Shown: positions 16,639 through 25,307, counted from the first letter of the stretch. The stretch: DNA of 64,000 nt from Rhodovulum sp. (GCA_020637615.1 JACKKC010000012.1:1-64000), one strand, 5' to 3'. Notes: a model not told the origin generated them from the sequence alone. Program-made: numbers and translations.

Positions 16639-17844
16639 TCAGATGTCGGAGGCGTCGCTGACCCGCCGTCGGGTCGTGAAGGCGCGGTCGATCTCCGGGT
16701 TCAGTTCGGTGCCGAGCCCGGCGCCGGGGGGGATGGTGATCATGCCGTTCCGCACTTCGGGAAGCGCGGTCAGGAGGTCCCGGTACCAGGTGCGGTAAAA
16801 GGCGCGCACGCTTTCCTGGACCAGCGCATTCGGGGCGTTGAGCGCCAAATGCGTCGAGGCGGTCAGGACCACCGGGCCGGTGCAGTCGTGGGGCGCGACC
16901 GGCAGATGCCAGGCCTCGGCCATGGCCGCGATCTTGCGCGCTTCCGAGAGCCCGCCGCACCAGCTGATGTCGAGCATCGCCACGCCGGCCACCCCGGTTT
17001 CCAGCAGGTCGCGGAACGCCCAGCGCGATCCCAGCGTCTCGGAGGCGCAGATCGGGGCGACCGATGCGGTCGCGTAGCGCTTCAGGCTGGCGAGGCTGTC
17101 CATGCGGATCGGATCCTCGTGCCAGAAGGTCCCGAAGGGCGCCAGCGCCCGGGCGATCTGCATCGCGGGCAGGAGCTGCCACATGGAGTGGAATTCGACC
17201 ATGATGTCCATCCGGTCGCCGACCGCCGCCCGGATCTTCTCGAAGGGCTCGATCGCGGCGGCCAGATCCCGCCCGGAGATGTATTGCCCGCGCGTCTTCT
17301 CCGCCGCCCCGTCGAAGGGCCAGATCTTCATCGCGGTGATGCCCTCTTCGAGCAGGGAAAGGGCGAGTTCGTCCGCGCGGTGCAGGAAGCCGTTGAGGTC
17401 GTCGTATTCCGTGTTGCCGCCGGAAAGCCCGTAGTTCCGCGTCGCCTGGCCGGTCGATTTCCGGATGTATTCCGTGCCCGCGCAGGTGTTGTAGGTCCGG
17501 ATGCTCGGCCGGGAGATGCCGCCGAGCAGTTGCGCCACCGGCTGGCCGGTCGCCTTGCCGAAGAGATCCCAGAGCGCGATGTCGAAGGCGGAATTGCCGC
17601 GCGTCTCGGCGCCGGAGGAGCGGAAGCCGAGATAGCCCACCAGATCGGCCGCGAGCAGGTCGATCTGCAGCGGGTCGCGGCCGATGACCCGGGGCGCGAC
17701 GTATTCGTGGAGATAGGTCTCCACCGTCTCGGCCATGAAGAAGGTCTCTCCCAGGCCCCGCAGCCCCTCGTCGGTCTCGACGTGGAGCCACAAAAGGTTC
17801 GGCCTTTCCTCGATGCGGATGGTTTCGAGCCTGGTGATCTTCAT
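16639..17844 (-). CDS. Mandelate racemase/muconate lactonizing (enolase superfamily) enzyme, probable sugar-acid dehydratase
   Basis: 401 residues from ATG 17844. N-terminal capping domain (1-125) and a TIM-barrel with metal ligands Glu217 (VEFHS), Glu243 (HEDP) and Glu269 (CASET). A His319-Asp292 pair (APHDCTGP, LDISW) can act as general base; Lys173 (MKIWPFD) marks the second strand. The substrate is not readable from sequence: galactonate- or similar acid-sugar dehydration is a family-level inference. It follows the FadR-type regulator by 10 bases, so the pair is an operon and its substrate or product may be the regulator's ligand. Confidence 0.85.
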   Translation of the reverse strand: MKITRLETIRIEERPNLLWLHVETDEGLRGLGETFFMAETVETYLHEYVAPRVIGRDPLQIDLLAADLVGYLGFRSSGAETRGNSAFDIALWDLFGKATGQPVAQLLGGISRPSIRTYNTCAGTEYIRKSTGQATRNYGLSGGNTEYDDLNGFLHRADELALSLLEEGITAMKIWPFDGAAEKTRGQYISGRDLAAAIEPFEKIRAAVGDRMDIMVEFHSMWQLLPAMQIARALAPFGTFWHEDPIRMDSLASLKRYATASVAPICASETLGSRWAFRDLLETGVAGVAMLDISWCGGLSEARKIAAMAEAWHLPVAPHDCTGPVVLTASTHLALNAPNALVQESVRAFYRTWYRDLLTALPEVRNGMITIPPGAGLGTELNPEIDRAFTTRRRVSDASDI

Positions 17845-17854
17845 AGTCCGTGCC

Positions 17855-18574
17855 TCATACCTGTCCCGCGGCGGCCAGCACGCGGACGCTCTCGTCGAAA
17901 TGCCGCGCCATGGCCTCGCATGCGCGCCCCGGATCGCCGGCGGCGATCGCTCGGGCGATGTCGCGGTGGATGTCGATCATCGCGATCTGCTCCTCGGGCC
18001 TTGTCCGGCTGCGCCAGTTGATCGGCCAGGTCTGGCGCGTCACGCATTCGAAGGAGCCCACGATCAGCGCGAAGACCGGGTTTCTCGCCGCCCTGGCGAT
18101 CGCGCGGTGGAAGCCGAGGTCTTCCTCCATCACCCGCTCGGGCAGGTCGCTCTGCGAGCGCATGGCCTCCACATGGGCGCCGATTTCCTCCGCCTCCGCA
18201 TCGCTGCGGTGGAGCGCCGCCAGGGCCGCGGTCCGCGTCTCGATCGTCCGGCGCACGTCGTAGACCTGCAGGATGGTGATCTGGTCGGTGTGAAGCCCGT
18301 GGGCGATCACCGAGGACATCGCCCCGTCGTCGAGCTCGGCCACGAGGGCGCGCCGCCCGGCCCGGAGGTCGATGAGCCTGAGCGCGGAAAGCGCGCGCAG
18401 GGCCTCGCGGACCACCGATCGCGAGACGGCCAGCGACCGCGACAGGTCGGCCTCGCTGGGCAGGCGGTCGCCGGGTCCGAGGCCATGCCTACGGATATGG
18501 TCTGAAATCGCGCCCACGGCCGCGCTCACCAGGCCGCCGTCGCCGGGTTCGATCGTCTCGCCGGAGCGTCCCAC
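17855..18574 (-). CDS. GntR-family (FadR subgroup) transcriptional regulator
   Basis: 239 residues if started at GTG 18574 (GGAG 11 bases upstream). An ATG at 18646 would add 24 residues, but that codon lies inside the predicted promoter spacer, upstream of the operator at 18603-18617, so I prefer GTG. N-terminal winged HTH (LGPGDRLPSEADLSRSLAVS then RSVVREALRALSALRLIDL); C-terminal all-helical FCD domain with metal-site style residues (VRRTIE, EEDLGFHRAI, DIHRDIARAI). Presumed repressor of itself and the enzyme behind it, released by a carboxylic acid ligand. Confidence 0.85.
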   Translation of the reverse strand: MGRSGETIEPGDGGLVSAAVGAISDHIRRHGLGPGDRLPSEADLSRSLAVSRSVVREALRALSALRLIDLRAGRRALVAELDDGAMSSVIAHGLHTDQITILQVYDVRRTIETRTAALAALHRSDAEAEEIGAHVEAMRSQSDLPERVMEEDLGFHRAIARAARNPVFALIVGSFECVTRQTWPINWRSRTRPEEQIAMIDIHRDIARAIAAGDPGRACEAMARHFDESVRVLAAAGQV

Positions 18575-18602
18575 GGGGTGCTTGTCTCCAGAATGCAAAG
18601 AG

Positions 18603-18617
18603 ACCTGTCTGACAGGT
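18603..18617. promoter_or_regulatory. FadR-type operator
   Basis: ACCTGTC-T-GACAGGT is a perfect 7-bp inverted repeat about a single base, matching the T-G-T-N3-A-C-A core of FadR-subgroup operators. It lies just downstream of the predicted -10 (18631-18636), where a bound regulator would block transcription of its own operon. Confidence 0.7.
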
Positions 18618-18630
18618 TTTGTGATGTTTG

Positions 18631-18659
18631 CTGATAGGATTAGCACATCCGCGTGTCAA
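18631..18659 (-). promoter_or_regulatory. Predicted promoter of the GntR/enolase-family operon
   Basis: On the minus strand TTGACA (18659-18654), a 17-base spacer, then TATCAG (18636-18631), a good -35 and a 4-of-6 -10. The expected transcript start near 18624 falls immediately before the operator. Confidence 0.6.
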
Positions 18660-18990
18660 TGGAGAATGGGGGTGCGGCATCACGGCTTTGTCAGGTCCCG
18701 CCCCCGATCCGGCGACCGCGGGGATGTAACGCAGCGCCGATCCTTCGCGAAGGGAAGGGCGGCAGGGTGACGCAGCGCCGGCGCTCGCACGGCGCAAGGT
18801 CACCGCGCTCAGGCAGATGAGGATCGAATCCGGACTACACCGATCGCCGCGCGGGTCTCCGGTTCGTCCGTCCGCCCGGATCACGCTACACCGCCAGGGG
18901 TCATGGACCGCCCGGCGAACTGGCGGTCCCGCCCGCAGCTCGGCCGGGGCTATCCGAGAAGGTGTGCCGTAGAGATGAAAGGATGGCGGC
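18660..18990. other. Intergenic, no gene seen
   Basis: 331 bases between the divergent GntR promoter and the TTC38-like gene. I see only GC-rich sequence with no coding frame of plausible composition and no clear promoter other than the one at its left edge. Confidence 0.5.
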
Positions 18991-20358
18991 GTGACGTTCC
19001 AGGATGAATTCGGGCTCGAGGTTTCGGGTGGCGCGGCGGGGTTGGAGCCGCACTGGAATGCCCTCGTGCGCGCCTTTCTCGCGCATTCCGCCAGGACGCC
19101 CGAGCATCTGGAGGCTCTGCTGGCCGCCGATCCCGAGATGCCGCTCGCGCAGGCCTGCCGCGGGCTGTTCTGCCTCCTGCTCGGAAGGCGCGAGCTCCAT
19201 GCGACGGCGCGGGAGGCGCTCGATGCGGCGCGCCGGGGTGCGGCCCGGTCCGGGGCGGGGCGGCGGGAAGCGATCTATATCGACGCGCTCGCGGCCTGGC
19301 TCGACGGGCGGCCGAGCGTGACCGTCGCGCGCATGGAGGCGATCCTCGACAGCTGGCCGCAGGATGCGCTGGCGATGAAGTTCAGCCAGGCCGTCCGCTT
19401 CATCCTCGGCGATCGCGTGGGCATGCTCGCCTCGATCGAGCGCGTTCTTCCCGCCTATGGCGAGGCCCATCCCGCCCGCGGCTATCTCTTCGGCTGCCAG
19501 GCCTTCGCGCTGGAGGAGGCGGGCCGGTACGGCGAGGCCGAGCGCCGCGGCCGGCAGGCGCTGGAGATCGCGCCCGACGATGCCTGGGGGCTGCATGCCG
19601 TGGCGCATATCTTCGACATGACCGCCCGCTCCCGGGAGGGGATCGCCTATCTGGACGGCAACCGGGCGGCATGGGCGCATTGCAACAACTTCCGGTTTCA
19701 TGTCTGGTGGCATCTCGCCCTGATGCATCTGGACCGCGGCGAGATCGACCGGGTCCTCGCGCTCTATGACGACGAGATCCGGCGTGACCATACCGACGAC
19801 TATCGCGACATCGCCAATGCCACCTCGCTGCTGCTGCGGCTCGAGCTCGAGGGCATCGCGGTCGGCGACCGCTGGGAGGAACTCGCAGGCCTGGCGGAGG
19901 CGCGCGTCGGGGACGGATGCCTCACCTTCGCGGATCTCCATTACATGCTGGCGCTCTGTGGCGGCGGCCGAGGCGCGGCGATGCAGCAGCTGGTCCGGCG
20001 CATGAATGTCGATGCCCTGCAGAACCGCGCCGAGAGCGATCGCGTGATGCGGCGGCCGGGGCTCGACGCCGCAAAGGGCCTTATGGCCTTCTGCGAGGGG
20101 CGGCATGCGGCGGCCTTCGCCTCGCTGAAGGCCGCGCGCCCGCACATGCAGGATCTCGGCGGGAGCCACGCGCAGCGCGACGTCTTCGAGCGGATCACCA
20201 TTGAGGCGGCGATCCGCGCCGGCGCGCTGGGCGATGCCACGCGGATCATCGAGGATCGCAGCCGGCGTCGCGGCGCCTGCGACGCCTTCGGCGCGCAGCG
20301 CGGGGCCGTGGTCGCCGCGCTCTCCGGGGACGCCGCCCCGCGCGCGGGGGCGTTCTGA
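18991..20358 (+). CDS. Tetratricopeptide-repeat protein of the TTC38 type
   Basis: 455 residues from GTG 18991 with AAAGGA upstream; no ATG lies in frame near it. Nearly all helical, with degenerate TPR-like pairs. The blocks EAPDDAWGLHAVAHIFDM-like (PDDAWGLHAVAHIFDM), NFRFHVWWHLALMHLDRGE, and DVFERITIEAAIRAG are the signature of TTC38-family proteins, whose biochemical role is unknown. No signal peptide. It precedes an OpgC-like membrane protein (43 bases later) and a ThDP enzyme on the same strand, but a functional link is unproven. Confidence 0.8.
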   Translation: MTFQDEFGLEVSGGAAGLEPHWNALVRAFLAHSARTPEHLEALLAADPEMPLAQACRGLFCLLLGRRELHATAREALDAARRGAARSGAGRREAIYIDALAAWLDGRPSVTVARMEAILDSWPQDALAMKFSQAVRFILGDRVGMLASIERVLPAYGEAHPARGYLFGCQAFALEEAGRYGEAERRGRQALEIAPDDAWGLHAVAHIFDMTARSREGIAYLDGNRAAWAHCNNFRFHVWWHLALMHLDRGEIDRVLALYDDEIRRDHTDDYRDIANATSLLLRLELEGIAVGDRWEELAGLAEARVGDGCLTFADLHYMLALCGGGRGAAMQQLVRRMNVDALQNRAESDRVMRRPGLDAAKGLMAFCEGRHAAAFASLKAARPHMQDLGGSHAQRDVFERITIEAAIRAGALGDATRIIEDRSRRRGACDAFGAQRGAVVAALSGDAAPRAGAF

Positions 20359-20401
20359 TGCGCAAGGGCGGGAACTGCGCCGCCTCCGGGCTCGCCCTGC
20401 C

Positions 20402-21610
20402 ATGAGCCCGGCCGGGACGCCTCCCCGCGCCCGGCCGCGCGACCCGAGACTCGATTTCTTTCGCGGGCTGGCGATGTTCATCATCGTCATGGCTCATACC
20501 CCGGGCAATGTCTGGACACTCTGGATCCCCGCGCGCTTCGGCTTTTCCGATGCGGCGGAGATCTTCGTGTTCTGTTCGGGCATGGCCTCGGCGATCGCGT
20601 TCGGCGGGACCTTCGCCTCGCGCGGCTGGATCCTCGGCGCGGTCCGGACGCTCTTCAGGGTCTGGCAGGTCTATTGGGCGCATATCGGCGCCTTCCTGGT
20701 GACGGCTGCGCTGATGGCGGTCCTCACCGCGGCGGAGGTCACGGGCAAGGATTATGTCGATCGGCTGAACCTGTGGCCGTTCTTCACCGATCCGGCCACC
20801 AACCTGCCCGCGCTCCTGACGCTCAGCTACGTGCCGAACTACTTCGACATCCTGCCGATGTATCTCGTCATCCTGGCGATGCTGCCCCTGGCGGTGGCGC
20901 TCGCGCGCGTGCATGTGGGGCTCGTCGCCGTCGCCGCCGGGACATTGTGGCTCGCGGCGAACCTGGGGCAGGTCGCGCTGCCGGCCGAGCCCTGGTCGGA
21001 GCGCACCTGGTTCTTCAACCCGTTCGGCTGGCAATTGCTGTTCTTTACCGGCTTCGGCTTCATGGCCGGCTGGCTGCCGGCGCCGCGGGTGTCGGGGCGG
21101 GGCATCGCCGTCGCGGTCGCGATCCTGATCCTGAGCCTTCCCTTCGCCTATTTCCGGCTGCGCCACGCCGTGCCCTTCCTCGACGAAGCGGCGGGCGAGC
21201 TTCGACCGCTGACGGCGAAATCGCCGTTCGGCCTCCTGCGCTATGTCCATTTCCTCGCGCTCGCCTATCTCGCCTGGATCGCCGTCGGCGTGAACGGGGT
21301 TCGCCTTCGTGTCGAGGGGCGCAGCGGTCGCGTCGTCGCGGTGATCCGGAAGGTCGGGCAGCAGTCGCTGGCGGTCTTCGTCACCGGCATCGTGCTCGCG
21401 CAGCTGCTCGGGGTGCTGCTGGACCTGATCGGCCGCGGTCCCTTGCAGACGCTCGCGGCGAACCTGCTCGGCATGGCGGGCGTCATCGCGACCGCCTATT
21501 TCGTCGGATGGATCAAGTCGGTTCCCTGGAAGCGCGCTGCCGCGACGAAGGACGCCCCGGACCTCCCTCGCGCCGGCGAAGGGGTGAGGCCCGTGGAGGC
21601 GAGGCCATGA
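20402..21610 (+). CDS. opgC: OpgC-family membrane acyltransferase-like protein
   Basis: 402 residues from ATG 20402. About ten membrane helices; opens with RDPRLDFFRGLAMFIIVMAH, the OpgC/acyltransferase-3 signature (R..D..RG and H), followed by FCSGMASAIAFG and a YFDILPMYLVILAML segment. OpgC of related bacteria adds succinyl groups to osmoregulated periplasmic glucans. No glucan synthase (opgGH) is nearby, so the substrate is inferred from family only. The C-terminal tail is cytoplasmic and charged. Confidence 0.82.
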   Translation: MSPAGTPPRARPRDPRLDFFRGLAMFIIVMAHTPGNVWTLWIPARFGFSDAAEIFVFCSGMASAIAFGGTFASRGWILGAVRTLFRVWQVYWAHIGAFLVTAALMAVLTAAEVTGKDYVDRLNLWPFFTDPATNLPALLTLSYVPNYFDILPMYLVILAMLPLAVALARVHVGLVAVAAGTLWLAANLGQVALPAEPWSERTWFFNPFGWQLLFFTGFGFMAGWLPAPRVSGRGIAVAVAILILSLPFAYFRLRHAVPFLDEAAGELRPLTAKSPFGLLRYVHFLALAYLAWIAVGVNGVRLRVEGRSGRVVAVIRKVGQQSLAVFVTGIVLAQLLGVLLDLIGRGPLQTLAANLLGMAGVIATAYFVGWIKSVPWKRAAATKDAPDLPRAGEGVRPVEARP

Positions 21611-21647
21611 CGGCACGGACGCCGGATCCGCACATCGTCGGGCACGA

Positions 21648-23291
21648 GTGCCCTTGCGTCCGGTCGTGACGTCTGCGGGGGCGGCGCGGGCGACGGGCGC
21701 CGGGATCATCGGGCGGGCCCTGGCGGAAGCGGGCGCCACCCATGCCTTCGGGATTCCGGGCGGGGAGGTCCTGGCCCTGATCGAGGGGCTCGGCGCGGCG
21801 GGGATAGACTTCGTGCTGGCGCGGCACGAGAGCGCCGCCGGATTCATGGCCGAAGGCCTCTGGCACGCCACCGGCGCGTTGCCGGTGCTCGTCGCGACGC
21901 TCGGGCCGGGGGTCGCGAATGCCGTCAACGTGGTGGCGAACGCGAGCCAGGACCGCGTGCCGCTGATCTTCCTCTCGGGCTGCATCGAGGCGGCGATGGC
22001 CGAGAGCTACACGCATCAGGTCGTCGATCACCGCGCCATGCTGCGTCCGGTCGTCAAGGCGAGCCTGCGGGCGGAGAAGCATGCGGTCGGGGTCACCATC
22101 GCCAAGGCGATCGCCATCGCCCGCGAGGGCCAGCCCGGGCCGGTGCATGTGGACGTTCCCACCGATGTGGCGGAATCCGCCGCCGAGGACGGCCGCGCCG
22201 TGCCGCCGCCCACGGCCGTCTTCGCGCCGCCGGCGCATGAGGACGGCCTGCGCATCGCCTCGGAGATGCTCGCCGCGGCCGAGCGGCCGGTCGCGATCGC
22301 CGGGCTCGACGCGCTGAACGAGGCGGCGGCCGCGGAGCTCGCCGCCTTCTGCCATGCGCAGGGCGTGCCGCTCGTCACCACCTACAAGGCCAAGGGGCTC
22401 CTGAGCGAGCGGGACCCGCTCGCGCTCGGATGCGCCGGGCTTTCGCCCAAGGCGGATGCGATCCTGATGCCGCTGATCGCGGCCTCGGATTGCCTGGTAC
22501 TCGTCGGCTACGATCCGATCGAGATGCGGGCCGGCTGGCGGCATCCCTGGGGCCCGGACAAGCCGGTGATCGAACTGGCGGGCGTCGAGCGCCGCCATGG
22601 CATGCATGGCGTGACACTCGATCTCCGCGGCGCGATCGCGCCGTCGCTCGCCCGGCTCGCCGGCGTGCCGCGGCGCGGTCGGCGCTGGCCGGACGGCGAG
22701 CCGGCGCTTGCGCGCGAGCGGCTGGCTGGGGCCTTCGCCGCGGAGGGTTTCGGGCCCGCGGCGATCTTCCATGCGCTCAGGGCCGCGATGCCGGAGGGAG
22801 CGGTGGCGACAGCCGACAGCGGCGCGCATCGCATTCTCTTCAGCCATGTCTGGCGCTGCCATGGGTCGCGGCAATTGCTGCAATCCACCGGCTTCTGCAC
22901 CATGGCCTGCGCGGTGCCGCTGGCCGCCGGCTTCCGGCTCGGCCGCCCGGATACGCCGGTGCTGGCCGTGGTCGGCGACGCGGGGCTGGAGATGGGCCTG
23001 GGCGAGCTGGCGACGCTTCGCGATCTGGGGCTCGCGGTGATCGTCGTGGTTCTCGTCGACGGCAAGCTGGCCCTGATCGACATGAAGCAGCGTGCTTCCG
23101 GCCGGCCGAGGAGCGGCGTCGATTTCGGCAGCAGCGACCTGCCCGCCGTCGCGCGGGCGATGGGCGGGTGCGGGGCCTGGATCGACGACCTCGAATCCCT
23201 GGATGCGGAGATCGCCGCGGCGCTCGACCGCGGGAGCTTCACGCTGCTTGCCTGCCGGATCGGGCCGGAGGCCTATGACGGCGCCTTCTGA
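21648..23291 (+). CDS. Thiamine-diphosphate-dependent enzyme, acetolactate-synthase-like
   Basis: 547 residues from GTG 21648 (GTG 21666 is an alternative). Three-domain ThDP fold: pyrimidine domain with FGIPGGEVLALIE and catalytic Glu61 (LARHESAAGF), central domain, and PP domain with VVGDAGLEMGLGELATLRDL. The metal motif reads GDA rather than the usual GDG, and the later N-N pair is replaced by VD, so ligand geometry is atypical. Close to the acetolactate synthase/glyoxylate carboligase group but not clearly IlvB, as no regulatory subunit follows. Substrate unknown. Confidence 0.8.
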   Translation: MPLRPVVTSAGAARATGAGIIGRALAEAGATHAFGIPGGEVLALIEGLGAAGIDFVLARHESAAGFMAEGLWHATGALPVLVATLGPGVANAVNVVANASQDRVPLIFLSGCIEAAMAESYTHQVVDHRAMLRPVVKASLRAEKHAVGVTIAKAIAIAREGQPGPVHVDVPTDVAESAAEDGRAVPPPTAVFAPPAHEDGLRIASEMLAAAERPVAIAGLDALNEAAAAELAAFCHAQGVPLVTTYKAKGLLSERDPLALGCAGLSPKADAILMPLIAASDCLVLVGYDPIEMRAGWRHPWGPDKPVIELAGVERRHGMHGVTLDLRGAIAPSLARLAGVPRRGRRWPDGEPALARERLAGAFAAEGFGPAAIFHALRAAMPEGAVATADSGAHRILFSHVWRCHGSRQLLQSTGFCTMACAVPLAAGFRLGRPDTPVLAVVGDAGLEMGLGELATLRDLGLAVIVVVLVDGKLALIDMKQRASGRPRSGVDFGSSDLPAVARAMGGCGAWIDDLESLDAEIAAALDRGSFTLLACRIGPEAYDGAF

Positions 23292-23343
23292 TACCAGTGG
23301 GCGGCGGCGTCGACTCTCATCCCACGCGGGTCAAGGACCCCCA

Positions 23344-23396
23344 GCCCGATCGACCCGTGGCGATCGGGCCGCGCCGGCCCTGCCGGGGGCCGGCGC
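23344..23396. repeat. Two tandem perfect hairpins
   Basis: GCCCGATCG/CGATCGGGC (23344-23369, 9-bp stem, 8-base loop) is followed after one base by GCGCCGGCCC/GGGCCGGCGC (23371-23396, 10-bp stem, 6-base loop). They start 52 bases behind the ThDP enzyme stop. No T-run follows; likely mRNA 3'-end structures or a palindromic intergenic element. Confidence 0.6.
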
Positions 23397-23547
23397 GCCT
23401 TGCGCACCGTCCAGGGCCGACGCATCCCGATCCTCAACCGACCGTGAAGCTCCACCGCCCTCGCCCTGCGGCTCGCGCCTTCGGGCGACCAGACCTGGCA
23501 AGGCGCCACCGGCGCCTCGCCTGTTCGGTCCGGGGGAATGCTCTGCG

Positions 23548-23570
23548 GGCCGCGCAGGGCGCGGCCTTTT
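23548..23570 (+). terminator. Rho-independent terminator
   Basis: GGCCGCGC-AGG-GCGCGGCC (8-bp stem, 3-base loop) followed by TTTT, in the spacer between the ThDP enzyme and the convergent SleB gene. The stem and its flank (GGAATGC..TGCG before it) recur almost identically at 62574-62610. Confidence 0.65.
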
Positions 23571-23633
23571 CCCCGTCTCGATATTGGGACTCGGAGCGCA
23601 GGGTCAGTCGGAAGGGCCGACGGTACGAAGCGC

Positions 23634-24134
23634 TTAGCGGTAGAAGACGTTGCCGCCGATCTTGCCGATGCGGGGACGGGTGCTGAACCATCCCGGGCTG
23701 GCGCTCGCGGCATGGAAGAAGAGCGCCCCCTGGGTGATGTCCGGCTCGCCCGACAGCACCTCTTCCGCGATCCGGAAGGCCCGGCTCCGGGAACCGGCCT
23801 CCGCGAGCGTGTCGGAACGTCCGTCGCAGCGATAGGAGAACTGGCAGCCGTCGCCGACCACGCCGCAGACGGAATTGGGGAACTTGGCGCTGCGGGCTCG
23901 GTTCACCACCACATGCGCCACCGCGGCCTCGCCCTTCGGCCCGGTGCCGCGCGCCTCGAAATAGATCGCCTCGGCGAGGCAGGCGAGATCCCGCGACTGG
24001 ATTTGCATATCGGCGGCCGCAGTGGTCGGATTGGTCGCGGCGCGCGACGCTTCCTCGGGGGGCGGCGTCACGGCGCAATTGGCGAGGACAAGGGCGCTCG
24101 CGAGACCGGCAAGGGCTCTGGCAAGGCTTTTCAA
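23634..24134 (-). CDS. Cell wall hydrolase, SleB/Hydrolase_2 family, putative lipoprotein
   Basis: 166 residues from TTG 24134, preceded by AGGGAG (24143-24148) at 8 bases. N-terminal signal with lipobox LVLANC (Cys20) predicts an outer- or inner-membrane lipoprotein. Catalytic domain from about residue 48: CLAEAIYFEARG (catalytic Glu), GEAAVAHVVVNR, CGVVGDGCQFSYRCDGRSD, GALFFHA, and a C-terminal IGGNVFYR. Family members cleave peptidoglycan glycan strands. A paralogue at 29172-29615 shares domain, TTG start and upstream leader. The 3' end lies near the terminator at 23548. Confidence 0.88.
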   Translation of the reverse strand: MKSLARALAGLASALVLANCAVTPPPEEASRAATNPTTAAADMQIQSRDLACLAEAIYFEARGTGPKGEAAVAHVVVNRARSAKFPNSVCGVVGDGCQFSYRCDGRSDTLAEAGSRSRAFRIAEEVLSGEPDITQGALFFHAASASPGWFSTRPRIGKIGGNVFYR

Positions 24135-24180
24135 GGCTCGGACTCCCTACTCATTACCGGCGACAACCTGCCAGTGTGCA

Positions 24181-24226
24181 GTGCAGCATGTCCATAAGTT
24201 GAATCCGGGTCGGCGGATTCCCGCCG
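24181..24226 (-). promoter_or_regulatory. Shared leader motif of the first SleB paralogue
   Basis: Minus-strand order: CGGCGGGAATCCGCCG (6-bp inverted repeat, 24226-24211), 20 bases, then CATGCTGCAC (24190-24181), ending 47 bases before the TTG start. The same two blocks with identical spacing precede the second SleB gene. Probably a common operator or promoter. Confidence 0.55.
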
Positions 24227-24298
24227 AAATTGGTTAACGCTTCCGGCTTGAAGCCTGCGCGCTTGACTGCTTCACTCGTGCCACACGAGGGGATCGCC

Positions 24299-25255
24299 AT
24301 GGCCGGAGGCACGACGAAGGTTGTCATTGCGGCGCTGATCGGCAATGCGGCGATCGCGGTGACGAAATTTGCAGCGGCGGCCTTCACGGGGTCCTCGGCG
24401 ATGTTCGCCGAGGCGGTGCATTCGGTGGTCGATACCGGCAACCAGCTGCTGCTGCTCTATGGAATCCGCCGGGCCGGGCGCCCTGCGGACGCCGTTCATC
24501 CCTTCGGCTATGGCAAGGAGATCTATTTCTGGGCCTTCGTCGTGGCGATTCTGCTCTTCGCCCTCGGCTCGGGCATCTCGATTTACGAGGGGCTCCACAA
24601 GATCGCCGACCCGCAGCCGCTCTCGGATGCCTATGTCAATTACATCGTGCTCGGGCTCGCGATGGTCTTCGAGGCGGCGGCCTGGACCGTGGCCTATCGC
24701 GCCTTCGAGCGGGAGCGGGGCAATACGCCGATCCTGCGGGCGGTGCGGCAGTCGAAGGATCCGGCGCTCTTCACGGTGCTCTTCGAGGATTCGGCGGCCA
24801 TGCTGGGGCTGCTGGCGGCGCTGACCGGGGTGTTTCTCTCGGACCGCTTCGGGATCTACCGCGCGGACGGGGCGGCGAGCCTGGTAATCGGCGGGATCCT
24901 GGCGGTGGCGGCGCTGCTGTTGGCGATCGAGACCAAGGGCCTCCTGATCGGCGAGGCGGCGAGCGACGACCTGCTGCAATCGGTGATCGGGCTGGCCGGG
25001 CAGGCGCCGTTCGTCGAGGGGGTCAACGAGGTGCGCACGATGCATTTCGGCCCGGCGGACGTGCTGGTCAACATCAGCGTCGATGCCCGCAACACGCTGA
25101 TGGCGAGGGAGATCGAGGCGGAGGTGAGCCGGCTCGAGGCCCGGATCAAGGACGAGCATCCGGAGGTGAGCCGGGTGTTCATCGAGATCCAGGCGGCGCG
25201 CGACAGCGCCGACCAGATCGCGCCGGGGGACGAGGGCTCGGCGGAGCCGGCGTGA
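24299..25255 (+). CDS. Cation diffusion facilitator (CDF) transporter
   Basis: 318 residues from ATG 24299, GAGGGGA 6 bases upstream. Inner-membrane divalent-cation/proton antiporter. Six helices with the zinc-site residues H-x3-D in AEAVHSVVDTGNQ and F-E-D-S (LFEDSAAMLGLL), and a GYGKEIYFWAF signature that is typical of the CDF branch without a His-rich loop. A C-terminal cytoplasmic domain (VRTMHFGPADVLVNISV, ending VFIEIQ) follows. Metal is not predictable; zinc, iron or manganese are all possible. Confidence 0.9.
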   Translation: MAGGTTKVVIAALIGNAAIAVTKFAAAAFTGSSAMFAEAVHSVVDTGNQLLLLYGIRRAGRPADAVHPFGYGKEIYFWAFVVAILLFALGSGISIYEGLHKIADPQPLSDAYVNYIVLGLAMVFEAAAWTVAYRAFERERGNTPILRAVRQSKDPALFTVLFEDSAAMLGLLAALTGVFLSDRFGIYRADGAASLVIGGILAVAALLLAIETKGLLIGEAASDDLLQSVIGLAGQAPFVEGVNEVRTMHFGPADVLVNISVDARNTLMAREIEAEVSRLEARIKDEHPEVSRVFIEIQAARDSADQIAPGDEGSAEPA

Positions 25256-25307
25256 GGGCGCCGGGCATGCCCGCGGTTTCGGGCATTCCCCTCGCCGCGC
25301 CGGCGGT

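Noticed and set aside
21607..21669. Short ORF between opgC and the ThDP gene
   Set aside because: Only 20 codons, overlaps the better-supported GTG start and has no family features.
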